From Hyposmocoma kahamanoa (lineage: Eukaryota; Arthropoda; Insecta; Lepidoptera; Cosmopterigidae), in assembly GCF_003589595.1 (NCBI RefSeq), contig NW_020653855.1:3130336-3194335 (forward strand): a DNA stretch of 64,000 bases. The letters run 5' to 3'. The notes beneath the pieces were generated by a model, which made no database searches, had not been told where the DNA came from, and was given only the letters and a program-made list of their open reading frames with translations. The translations under genes were made by a program, and so were the position numbers. Positions 33,022 through 43,200 of this stretch are shown here, piece by piece; the first letter of the stretch is position 1, and every line of letters starts with the position of its first letter.

Positions 33022-33795
33022 TTGGTTTCTGACAATGGACCACAGTTTACTTCTCAGGAATTTCAAGACTATTGTAGAGACAAGGGTATTCTACACATAA
33101 AATCATCCCCGTACCATCCCCGGACTAACGGTTTGGCTGAACGTCTGGTTCGCACTTTCAAATCCAGGCTATCATCAAGTGCCATTGACCATCTCACCTT
33201 GAAAGGACGACTAGAAAATTTCCTTTTTTCCTACCGCATAACACCTCATTCCACCACCGGTAAGAGCCCAGGACAACTTATGTTCGGACGTCAGCTGCAT
33301 TGTATTTTGGATAACGCACGCCCTAACTCTAAAAAGGCCCTGCAGCATAGGCAGATACAGGCTAATATAAATTCAGAAAATTTAACACCATGTTTTAGAT
33401 CGGGGGACAGCGTGTTTGTCCGAGCCCGGGATGGGTCACGATGGGAACCTGCTACCATATCCAGACGTACGCATAGATACTCGTACACCGTAGACACAGC
33501 CAATGGGGTAGAAAGGAGATATCATGCTGATCAAGTGCGTTCCGGCTTAGCCGACCATATCAGTCCAGTTTCTACTGATGGCTCTCAGGCCACACACGAC
33601 CCGCATCATATAAACACCAGTGAGGTGGAACCCCTTGCAAGTTCGTTAGGAACGCAGAACTCAGCTACCACCCCAATGCGGCCATGCGCTGCTACTACGC
33701 ATTCGCCACCTACCACGGCGTCCCTACAGCGAGCATCAAAGCGCCATGAGCGCACCATCAGGCGACCTCGGCGGCTTATCGAGGAGATGTTGTAA
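33022..33795 (+). CDS. Integrase C-terminal part of the gypsy element
   Basis: Continues integrase in another frame: VSDNGPQF holds the second catalytic Asp, NGLAERLVR the Glu, followed by a chromo/GPY-like and basic C-terminus ending RRPRRLIEEML. The frame differs from the upstream part by one base, with the break in 32975-33000. The ATG at 33022 need not be a real start; this is most likely the 3' part of a broken pol. Confidence 0.8.
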   Translation: MVSDNGPQFTSQEFQDYCRDKGILHIKSSPYHPRTNGLAERLVRTFKSRLSSSAIDHLTLKGRLENFLFSYRITPHSTTGKSPGQLMFGRQLHCILDNARPNSKKALQHRQIQANINSENLTPCFRSGDSVFVRARDGSRWEPATISRRTHRYSYTVDTANGVERRYHADQVRSGLADHISPVSTDGSQATHDPHHINTSEVEPLASSLGTQNSATTPMRPCAATTHSPPTTASLQRASKRHERTIRRPRRLIEEML

Positions 33796-33813
33796 ATTGT
33801 AGGGATGGACGAA

Positions 33814-33930
33814 TGTTATATATATACATATAAACACTATGGTTGGTAGATCTATGGTTAAAATTGACACTGTAAATGTCTTCTGCATATAATAAAAATG
33901 CTTGGATTATGTTAATATTAGTTTATTTCA
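33814..33930 (+). repeat. 3' LTR of RT-less gypsy element
   Basis: Identical to the 5' LTR; followed by the GTAAA target duplication. Confidence 0.9.
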
Positions 33931-33935
33931 GTAAA

Positions 33936-35814
33936 CTGCATAGAAGTGTTTCCACCGCAAACGAGTGAGCGGGTTTTCAGCGGAGTCGGTTTCATCCGCA
34001 ACTGTAAATTTCTTAGAAGTGCTTCCACTGCTAATGCGCGGGCTTGGCGAGTTAAGATGGGTCCGATATGTCACTGTGCCGCGCGCTAGTTTTACACGGA
34101 CTCCGTAAAGGTATTCTAAACGATAGGACTTGGTCGTGCTCCAACGAAATCGATTTGAGATGTTTTAAGACTACAACTTTCCTACAATATTCCCTAATTT
34201 ATTCAGAGATGAATCTTATATAAATTAGAGGGTTAATAGGGAGAAGAAATTGGAAAGAAATAAAATTCATAGCGTTTACTGTCTTAAAACATTGAAGCAA
34301 ATATTTTTTACACAAAACAAAAACTGAAACTGATTTTTTACTTTTCCGCCGCCTATGGTAGGTAATCAACTCGCTCAACTCACTCCTTAGCCAGCTATGG
34401 AAGGTAAATACCTCTTTTCAGTGAAACTCTTACCTAGTGGAAGGCGGGCATTATATGATGCAATGGTTGATAGAAAATCCATGTGCGGAAATAGCTGTTA
34501 GAGCCCTTTTCGGCAAAAGCTTAAATATATCAAATCAATAAAGGAGTAAACATTACAAGATAGTCCCGTTCCGAAAATTAGGTCTACAGCTCTGTGCGTC
34601 AGTGTGCGTCCAATGGGCGTGAGGATTTTTCAAAAAATAATAAAAATAAAATAAAACTACATATGTTTAACAAATAAAATAAAATGTATTTACAATTACT
34701 ATATGCAATCTCTGTTCAAAGTCCTAAGCTAAAACAAGTAACTCCATTTTCATTTATTATTCTCGAAATACGAAAAATTTCTTTAGTTAAAAACTAAACT
34801 GAAGTTGTGGAATTTGAATTTCATAAGTTCTAGAACCCTAGGAGAAACTCGGCAATTGTTGACTAGAAAGTCATATTTTTTAAGATGCGCAGATATTATT
34901 TTTTGTGTGCATCAGTGAACGTGTCTAGTAGGTAGGCAAGTATTAGATACGGAATTTTATAGCGTCGCGCACAAAAACGTACTACGGCGTATCAAAATGT
35001 TTTGTAAAAGTCAAACTATTTTTTAAATTATATTTGCAATAAGTGTTTAGCGGAAATAACGTCTATTTGTGCACAAATGAAATAAATAATTTCCTTTCCC
35101 CGCGCAGGCAAACATGGGGTATGTATCCGGAAAGGGCCACCGGAAATATCGTGTAAATGTTTTATGAACCATAGATTTAAGAGTCCATGAGATGAAATAA
35201 AAAGATTTTGATTCGCCATTTAAAATGCCATTTGTCCAACACAACATCGTACCTTACAGACTGGGTTTTATTTTTATTTATGCACGATATTATTTCAAGT
35301 ACAATATAAGGTTACATAAATGCTTGTAATCGTGAATTAGGTAGTTGTAAATTGCTGCGTTACTTAAAAATTATAATTCGAAGAAAAACAAACAGTGATG
35401 TATAGTAGCAAATCAACGACGTATGTTGCCTATTCCTCTTCTTACCGATACAAGATAGTTACAATTGTGGCACAGGCCCAGAACCGCGCCCAGAAATATA
35501 ACCCAGAAGCACAGATTACTCAATAGTTACTACGTAACAGATACATCACTTTCATACAAAATTGAAAATATCTACGTTATAATAGCCTACTAAATCTGAC
35601 TAAAGACACCAGGCGCTCACTACGAGGAAAAGGAGCCTAAGCACGTGCTCAGAGAGGTGAAAATAACGTTACTCGCCGTGTGCAGTCGTGCGGAGCCGAA
35701 TGGTCATAAATAAAAGATTTGCATGAGCGCTTGCGCCGACATCGGTGCACTCAGCGGTAGGCACTTATCGCGTAACCTTGAGCGAGTGACGGAGCCCTGC
35801 CAAAAGTACAAAAA
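33936..35814. other. No gene recognised
   Basis: 33936-34110 may be the right part of a MITE split by the gypsy element (AGAAGTGCTTCCACTGC near 34016). The remainder is AT-rich with featureless short frames. Confidence 0.45.
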
Positions 35815-36130
35815 GGGCATCATCATTATCAACACTGGACATAGGCCTCTTCCAATGCGCGGCACTTCACCCGGTCCTCAGCTCTTTGCATCTATCTGCT
35901 GGCAGCAGCGATTCACAAATCGTCACTGCATCTGGCAAGAGGGCGTCCGCGCGACAAAATGGGCATGAATCATCGCGACGATCAGTGTTATGCTACGCGA
36001 GTGCATCGCGAGATTACGCAAATGTGTGCGTCCGTACACGGCGTGCAGCGGCCGCGCACATATCCAAGCCGCGCTGCTACGTTTATATGGAGTTACCACA
36101 CTCTTATTATACTACTTATACAATTACTTT
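35815..36130 (-). mobile_element. RTE-type LINE 3' tail plus adjoining repeat
   Basis: The minus strand of 35815-35970 gives the last residues of the LINE protein (EEAYVQ-type ending) and a (ATG)n-like tail. 36008-36130 is the inverted partner of 16465-16550. Confidence 0.6.
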
Positions 36131-36317
36131 CAAAAAATGCCACTTGAAGCTGTAAATAACATTCTGGTCAACATGCAGTACGTCATTTTGTTTTTTGTGT
36201 GAACATAGTCACTGCTAAGTTATGCTATAAAAATATATCCTGTGATGTCTGTACTAGTTTTGGAATAAAGTCCTCCAAGTATGATTTAGCTATTGCAGAA
36301 GTTAATATTGGTAACAA

Positions 36318-36448
36318 TTATTTCTGCAAAGATGGTGACACATTTTTTCCTAGAACATTTTCTTTGTATTTCAATTTTTGTACATTTGTTGGGTCTTTTA
36401 ACTGTTCCTCTTCTATTAGACGGTCTACTCGTTGATCTTGGATAGGTT
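36318..36448 (-). CDS. SMIM12: SMIM12 exon 2
   Basis: Begins with two bases that complete a codon, reads PIQDQRVDRLIEEEQLKD and ends VSPSLQK then TAA. Entirely the hydrophilic C-terminal tail. Confidence 0.8.
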
Positions 36449-37637
36449 CTGTGGAAGATAACATCAAAATGAGAAAAAAATAACATAAATACTAACATAA
36501 ATGCAATTGGGATAAGGGGGACATGAAGTAATTAATTGATTCAGGTGTTACTTTGAGAAAGTCAAAGCCAAAGAGTTATTTACACTTGAAAATGTTAATT
36601 CATTTTAACTATGGAATAAATGAGTCTTTGACTTTGACTCCAGTTATGGAAGTCCATGTTAATAAAAGTAGAAGTACATTGATTAGCTACTCCGTGAACC
36701 CAGTTTAGATTAAATCTATGGAGTTAAAGTAATATGCAAAATATCTGCGCTTGCATTAAATATTATTCCTTAATTTACTTCCATTTCTTAGGGTGACTTC
36801 ATTCAAGGTCCGGAACCATTTACCATTGGTCGATAGTGATCATTATCAATTTCATGCTGTCAAGGTTTCGAACAACGACTTCATGCATTAACTGCATGCA
36901 GTTGATCTTGGCTGCATGAAGTCTGTTTCACTAGAACTGTGAACTCGTTATCAACTTCATGCGGTCCAGATCTCAGTTGCTTGAAGTTGATTACGACTTC
37001 TCGCAGTCAGTCTGTTGGCAACCTTAGGGCTCGTTACTGCCCCCATTGCTTTGCCACTTGGGACCACCACTGCGCGCCACTGGTTTATGACAAGGGAGGA
37101 CAGAATAGGTTTGATCACTCTTAACGTTTACGCTAAGGGCGTTTAGTACTGAAAATGCATGATGGTTCCAATTGTGTCTGGAAGTGTTTTTTTTTATGAT
37201 AATAAGTGAAGGGATGAACAAGTTTGTGCGCCTGATGGTAAAAGACACACCTGTCCGTAATAGTTGCAGTGCCACTCAGAGCTATAAATCGCAAGCGATC
37301 TGAGGTTCACTCTCTCTTTGCGCCCATCACCCTTACCCTTCAAAACCGGAACGCAGTAATGCCCACATTACTGCTTGGCAGCAGACATAGGTAAGGTGGC
37401 AGTACTTCCCTGGTTGAACTCTTTTACCAGGAGCTCTACTGCTACATTATACAACTGTGTATGTAAAATGTAAAAGTTGTTAATAAAGTCAATTATTAAG
37501 TACTTACTATTATATGGAGTATATCGATCAGAAACTAAACTTTCAAAATTATATCCTATGAGACCAACAACTGCCGCTACTGGCAAGGTAAGATATGGCG
37601 CATTGGAGCGCAAAAATTGCATAAATATTGGCCACAT
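36318..37637 (-). CDS. SMIM12: Small integral membrane protein 12 (SMIM12) homologue, two exons
   Basis: The first exon, 37508-37637, encodes MWPIFMQFLRSNAPYLTLPV and on to PYN; the second, 36318-36448, encodes QDQRVDRLIEEEQL through a TAA stop. The junction is phase 1 with donor GTAAGT and acceptor CTTCCACAG, giving 86 residues, close to the vertebrate length. A short N-terminus is followed by one membrane helix (about residues 13-32) and a charged tail with the family's R-x-D-x-L pattern. SMIM12 proteins are conserved in animals, but their function is not established. The 1.06-kb intron holds a LINE tail, a Cys/His-lacking repeat at 36838-37035 and a family U copy. Divergent from NDUFAF5. 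Confidence 0.85.
36570..36640 (+). mobile_element. LINE 3' tail fragment (Jockey-like)
   Basis: CTATGGAATAAATGAGTCTTTGACTTTGACT repeats the 3' end signature of the LINE at 44608-46510 (GGAATAAATAATCTTTGACTTTGACC on its minus strand) in short form. Only the tail is present, as expected for an extreme 5' truncation. Confidence 0.6.
36838..37035. repeat. Repeat with AACTTCATGCAGT-like words
   Basis: Multiple variants of TCATGC and TGCATGAAGT in both orientations; related to the block that interrupts family U at about 4444-4650. Ends near CAGTCTGTTGGCAACCTTAG, compare CAATTTGTTAGCAGCTTTAG at 4640. Confidence 0.5.
37207..37445 (-). repeat. Repeat family U, near-complete minus copy
   Basis: On plus: GTGCGCCTGATGGTAAAAGA, TTGCAGTGCCACTCAGAGCT, CCCTTACCCTTCAAAACCGG, TTTTACCAGGAGCTCTACTG. 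It lies in the SMIM12 intron, 63 bp from exon 1, in the gene's own orientation. Confidence 0.7.
37508..37637 (-). CDS. SMIM12: SMIM12 exon 1
   Basis: Start codon at 37635-37637; 43 codons plus one base, then GTAAGT. Encodes the N-terminus and the membrane helix (LTLPVAAVVGLIGYNF). Confidence 0.85.
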
Positions 37638-37845
37638 CTGGAAAATTACAAAAAAAAAATTAAAAATTCGTATAAAACAAGATCATAAAATAAGGTTAAA
37701 ATTCAAAAACTCATTAAAACAGTATTATTGATTTCCATATGAGAGTAGAAGATATAATAGCGTAATATTTCGTTTCGAATAGAGTTTGACGACAATAGAG
37801 ATTAGAAAGAAATTGGATTTTTTTCTATTCCTCATCCTCCGCCAT

Positions 37846-38316
37846 TGAGTATATAACCAGAAATAGAGAAGAAATGTATTTAAATTTGTTTGAAAACTAC
37901 TCTGCCATATCATTACTGTGACAACTGCGCTCTGATTGGCCACCCCGAATTCGAAACAATAGTCGTCAATTGTTTCACTTCAAAAAGACTAGTTAACTTG
38001 AGCTTTGCTATAATGGACGAAAATTGTAAAATTACATATTTCATTACCAATGGAATTTTATTCCGTTTGGTCTGTAATTAGATGTTTTGCTGTTTTCCCC
38101 CACACCAGCGAATGGAACAGCACATGTTACAGATATTATCTTTATTACAATAAATACAGAATATTTTTGGAATAGACGTACACACAGATCAGGTGTTAGT
38201 GGCTGTCTATATTTCATTGCAAACGAGAATTGATATTATTTATAAGTGATATATCACTGATGAGTTACCAGGAATGTATAGCCCTTATTTCGTCTCTATT
38301 TCTGGTTATATACTCG
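37846..38316 (-). mobile_element. TIR MITE, family with CGAGTATATAACCAG ends
   Basis: Inverted copy of 23561-23995. The right end on plus is TCTGGTTATATACTCG and the left is TGAGTATATAACCAG. Interior matches include TAGATGTTTTGCTGTTTT and GCTTTGCTATAATGGACGAA. Confidence 0.7.
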
Positions 38317-39190
38317 ATGTCCTCAATGCTGCCTTTCTATATCGTCAACACAAACTACTAATACAAGATCGTCAACATAGTTAAGAAGGCTGACACTTTG
38401 TAATTGGTTAGAAGTGGCAAGTTAATAGGCACAATTATTTTAAATCAAATTTGATAAGGCGTTATGAGATAAAATGATAGTCGATGATTATAATTTCGTA
38501 TTTGAATTTCATGATGAAAGATAAATAAATATATAATATTATAATACATAAATATGAAGTGTAGAGCTATATTTACGATAGAGCTTACACTTAAAGACAC
38601 ACAGCTTTAGGTAAAAGGAGTAATTGCAAGTTGATTTTTATGTAAAACAAATAAAAAATTTTGCTATAACCTCAAATACCGCAACTAGTTTTTTTTTATT
38701 CTTCCTCTTTTTTTTTTTTTAATTTATTAAGGCTTTGGCAAAGCCATCAGCCTAAACATGAAGTTTAAATAATTATGTTTCTGTAAATATGGCCGCCACA
38801 AAGAGGATAGGCAATTTGAGGCGGCGTGCTTGGATTGACTCGGGATTTCTTAAAACGGGCCGATAGGGGTATTTTAGTTCGAGATTCGTATAATTTCGCG
38901 TTTTAATCTTCGATTAAGGCACAATAGCACTATCCTATTCCACTTTAACCTAGATTTCACAAAATAATTGAAAGTCAAAATAAAAACGACACTTTTCCCT
39001 CCAAAAGGTCCAGAGCGAATCTCTTTTATTCTTCCTCTACGGCAAATAGCAATGATTTTCTTTAGTAAGAGTTTTGGCTTGGAATCAAGTAATTTGAGCC
39101 ATGTCTTCGTTTAATTATCCAGATCGGGATACTCAGAAATATTTTCTACAGTAGTTCTTAGTAAAGTTCACTTTCACTTAAATCACATTA
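38317..39190. other. No gene recognised
   Basis: AT-rich intergenic sequence with a T-rich run at about 38690-38725. Confidence 0.5.
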
Positions 39191-39623
39191 TCTTGTATCA
39201 GTGTTGGGCGTTAATCGATTAAATTTCAATCAGATTAAAAAATCTATTCAATTGAAATCATTTGATGTAATTGCAATTGATTTTAATTGCTATTGATTTC
39301 AATTAACCTACCCCCTAACCGACCCCTCCAATCGACCCCCAACCGGCATCCTAACCGGCCCCCTGACCAACACCCTAGCCGGCCTTCTAACCGACCCCCT
39401 AACCCACCCCCATAAGCCCTATAAATTTATCATAATTGTCTGTTTTAATTGTTAATTGTTAATCAAAAACATTGAAAAGATTGAAAATTGATTAATTGTT
39501 AACTGTAGATATACGCGATTAACGATTGATCAATTGTTAGTTGTTGTTTCGCAATTGACAATTAATTAATTGTCAATCTTTAATTGCCAGAACAATTAAA
39601 TTTTGCCCAACACTGTCTTCTAT
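39191..39623. mobile_element. hAT-type MITE containing a C-rich degenerate tandem tract
   Basis: The element body 39199-39615 starts CAGTGTTGGGC and ends GCCCAACACTG, a perfect 11-bp inverted pair of hAT type. Flanks are TCTTGTAT (39191-39198) and TCTTCTAT (39616-39623), an 8-bp duplication with one mismatch. Inside, 39309-39412 is a strongly C-rich run of CCCTAACCGACC-like units, and both sides are AATTGATT-rich. Confidence 0.8.
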
Positions 39624-39820
39624 CACTTTGAACCACAGACATGTAATTTATATACATGTCTGTGCTTTGAACAAAAACTTTGAATTCGTAATTATTGGAA
39701 TTTTTAGGATAGTCTTTTGAATTTGGTTTAAAATAAGGAATATAGTTCACCTTTCTTCACCACTATTTATTTCTTTGTTTTTATAAAATAATCTTTGTAA
39801 AAGCCTTGTAAAAGCTATAT
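39624..39820. other. Short intergenic segment left of gypsy element
   Basis: No feature recognised apart from a small hairpin of CAGACATGTA with TACATGTCTG at about 39638-39662. Confidence 0.4.
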
Positions 39821-39825
39821 GTATG

Positions 39826-39989
39826 TGATACATGGAAACGAAATACCAATAGAAACTTGGCTTTAATGAACTAGAAACGAGCACACGTACAATAGATAGA
39901 TTTAAAAATATTTGTATGATAGATACACTTCAACGATCACAGACAACACATACTGATAATTTAGGAAGCACAAAGGAGATTATATGTCA
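39826..39989 (-). repeat. 3' LTR of compact gypsy element
   Basis: On the minus strand starts TGACATATAATC and ends CCATGTATCA. The last pol codons and a stop (TAA) run into its first bases. Confidence 0.9.
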
Positions 39990-40171
39990 TTCTCCCCCTC
40001 TATGGTTTCTTCGCCGAGTATGTAGTCATTGAGGCGTTGTGGAATTCTCCTAGACCTCGTAGATCTCCGAAGAGCATCCGGTGGCCGAACGTCTTGCAGG
40101 AGAGTTCCATAGACGTCTTCTTCGTGATTAGACACTTCATTAGGTTCATTAGAAGTACTTCCGTCTACCAA
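39980..40171 (-). CDS. Pol C-terminal tail in a shifted frame
   Basis: Open frame containing RRSTRSRRIPQRLNDYI, a basic tail of the kind that ends many gypsy pol proteins. The open frame extends further upstream, to the (AT)/(AAT) run at about 40246-40262. It lies one frame away from the main polyprotein, so a small indel in that simple sequence probably cut the tail off. The stop codon lies inside the 3' LTR. Confidence 0.6.
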   Translation of the reverse strand: MVDGSTSNEPNEVSNHEEDVYGTLLQDVRPPDALRRSTRSRRIPQRLNDYILGEETIEGENDI

Positions 40172-40223
40172 TATACCTTCTGACTGTTCATCAGCAACTG
40201 TACTATCAGAGAGTGAATCTTCT

Positions 40224-43200
40224 TCAGATATGTTGAGTGTGTGCGTTATTATTATTATTATTATATATAGGAAGCGGCGCTAAATGTCTGTTAGACACTG
40301 TAGATTCTTGGCCATTACGTCGACGTACATAGGAGTAGCTTGGATTACTGTGGAGCAGCTCAACTTCTTCGACGTAAGGGTCATTTTTCGACCGAACAAA
40401 TTTCTTCAATAGAATGGGTCCCGGAACAAGCCAGGTTGGAAGCGATTCACCAACCGGTGTTCTTCGAGGGAAATTAAAAAGCTTTTCGTGTGGCGTTGCA
40501 TTTATCGAAGTGCATAGAAGTGACCGCACGCAGTGGAGTGAAGGTTTCAAGACTTGTTCCCAGTTCTCTATGGGTAGGTTTTTAGATCTCAGAGACAGTT
40601 GTATAGTCCGCCAGAGAGTTCCGTTAAGTTTTTCTACTTGCCCGTTGCCCTGAGGATTGTAAGGTGTTGTACGAGACGTAGCGATATTGCAATTTTTGAG
40701 AAATGTTTGAATCTCTTCCGACATAAATGATGATCCTCTGTCGCTGTGTATATATAAAGGCTGACTATATTCATAAAAAATATCCCTTAGACACTTAATT
40801 ACAGTTGCAGAAGATGTGTCTGGGCATGCATACGCGAATGGATATCGCGAGTATTCATCGATTATCGTAAGTATATATTTGTTATTGGTGTTCGATGGCA
40901 AGGGCCCTTTAAAATCTATGTTTAGCCTCTCGAATGGCGATAAGGCTTTAATTAGAGTCCCTTTTGCTTTAGCAAAGCGTGGTTTGATTTCCGCACATAC
41001 GCGACAAGAAGCAGTCATCTGTTTGATATCATTTATAGAGTAAGGGAGATTCTTCAACTTAATCCAATGATACATTCTAGTAATCCCTGGATGAGAAAGA
41101 GCGTCGTGAAGCTCGTACAATTTACTGTTACTCATAAACGCACAAACTCTAGACAGAGCGTCGGCAGCAGTATTCTGATTTCCTGGTCTGTAAACNNNNN
41201 NNNNNNNNNNNNNNNNNNNNNNNNNNNNNNNNNNNNNNNNNNNNNNNNNNNNNNNNNNNNNNNNNNNNNNNNNNNNNNNNNNNNNNNNNNNNNNNTCGTA
41301 CTTGTAACACGACAGTTCCAGCCTCCACCTTTCAATTTTATCGTTTTTAATTTTGCTCGCATGGTTCTGATTAAAAATAAAGCTTACGGATTTCTGATCA
41401 GTGATGAGGAGAAAATGTCTGTGGATGAGGTAATGACGCCATTTTCTAATGCTTTCGACGATTGCACATGCTTCTTTTTCTACGGCAGCGTGTTTACGTT
41501 CGCTGTCTGACAAAGTTCTTGAGAAGAATGCAACTGGGCGACCCTTTTGAGATAATGTTGCAGCTACAGCGAAGTCAGAAGCGTCAGTCTCTACCGTCAA
41601 GGTTTCTTTGTCGTCAATAGCAACCAATGCTGCCTTCTCGATTTCTGATTTCAGAAGTTTAAAACTACGCTGGCCATTTTCGTTTAAAGGGAACTGGCTG
41701 TTGTTGATTAACGGTTGAATTTTCGCAGAAAAATTGTGGACCCATTTGGCGTAATGAGCAAATAGCCCAAGGGCTCTCTTGAGTTCAGCAGCGTTACGCG
41801 GTAACGGTAGTTTTATAAGCGGATCAAGGCGGTCCTTATCAGGCTCGATAACATTATTCTTGACCGTGTATCCTAGTAGGCTAATAGAATTTTTGCTGAA
41901 ATTACACTTTTGTTCGTTTAATGTGAGCTTGTACTTTTTTGCAGCAGACATGAATTTCTTTAAATTCTCGTCGTGTTCTACCTTATTTTTACCGCAAACG
42001 GTAACGTCATCGAGATAAGAGAAGGTCCCATGTAACTGTTCTTTTTCGATAATATGTTCAAGAGAACGTTGGAAGGCGGCGACTCCGTTAGTGACACCAA
42101 AGGGAATACGTTTGAATTGCCACAGCTTACCACAGGCTTCAAATGCTGTGTATTTTTTTTCTCGGTCTAGGATAGGGATCTGATGGTAAGCGCTCTTTAA
42201 ATCGATCTGGCTAAAATGATTGTATTTAGCCACTTTCGAGACTATCGACTCAATATTAGGTAATGGATATGCATCTAGATATGTAAACTTATTGATTGTT
42301 CTGGAGTAGTCGATGACCATTCTCTTTCGATGGGCTCCTCCACCAGCAACAAGTACCTGGGCGCGCCACGGAGATACACTCTGTTCGATAATTCCATCAT
42401 TTGAAAGCTTCGATATTTCTGTTTGAATAAATTCTTCATCGTCATTGTTATGGCGCCTGGACTTGATAGCAATAGGAGTAATATCTGCAGACAAGTTAGT
42501 AAAAATAGAAGCTGGTGGTACGGAAGCTTCCATCACGCAAATATGCAAGGGCTGTCTAGATCCTCCGAATTGGAATTCGAGCTTTGAATGGTTCCTTAGT
42601 ATGTCGTGACCAATAATGACGTCCGCGCATAGGTTGTCAATAACGAGAAAAGGACGTTGCTTGTAAATGTGATTGTTTATTTCTAGCGTAGCGAAACATA
42701 CACCGTTGACTGTTGATGTGTGGCTTAGAGACGCCAGATTAATAGTATGCTTATACGGACGTTGCTGTAACTTCATCATCCGAGCTATGCTTCTATCAAT
42801 AAAGCTCACTGAACTTCCTGTGTCAATTAACGCGTCGACACGGGTGTTATTAATAGTAATAGCTATTGTGGCTTTTTCTAGGCTTGACGGAGATGCCGCA
42901 GAGTATAAAGTGTTGACTGTTTCGTGAGAACATGGACACGGTGAGAACTCGACTGGAGCGACGGGGCTTGGGATGGCGTTACTTGTAGAAGGATTGCCAC
43001 GGGAACGACAGACAGAAGCAAAGTGACCCTTCTTAGTACACATTTGACAGTAGGCGTGAAAGGCGGGGCACTTTATTCTTTGATGTACTTTACCACCGCA
43101 GAAGAAACAACGCTTTATTGATATCTGTGGCGGCGGGACTGCAGCGTTTTGTTGAAGCGGTATGAAGGGTGCTGGTAATTCTTGTGGAATTGGCACTGGC

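Larger units (their letters stand above)
30908..33935 (+). mobile_element. Ty3/gypsy retrotransposon lacking RT and RNase H, with duplication
   Basis: Two 117-bp LTRs (30913-31029 and 33814-33930) begin TG and end CA and are identical base for base. GTAAA is duplicated at 30908-30912 and 33931-33935. After the left LTR a TGG-starting primer-site candidate (TGGCGACGAGGAGTAACC) begins at 31031. A purine-rich AGGGATGGACGAA precedes the right LTR. The 2.8-kb interior encodes Gag, protease and integrase but no reverse transcriptase or RNase H. The protease-to-integrase join, near 32480, is in frame. A frame break near 32985 separates the integrase halves. Confidence 0.9.

Noticed and set aside
39309..39412. 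Interstitial telomere repeat
   Set aside because: Units are irregular and do not match the insect TTAGG motif; the tract lies inside a hAT MITE.
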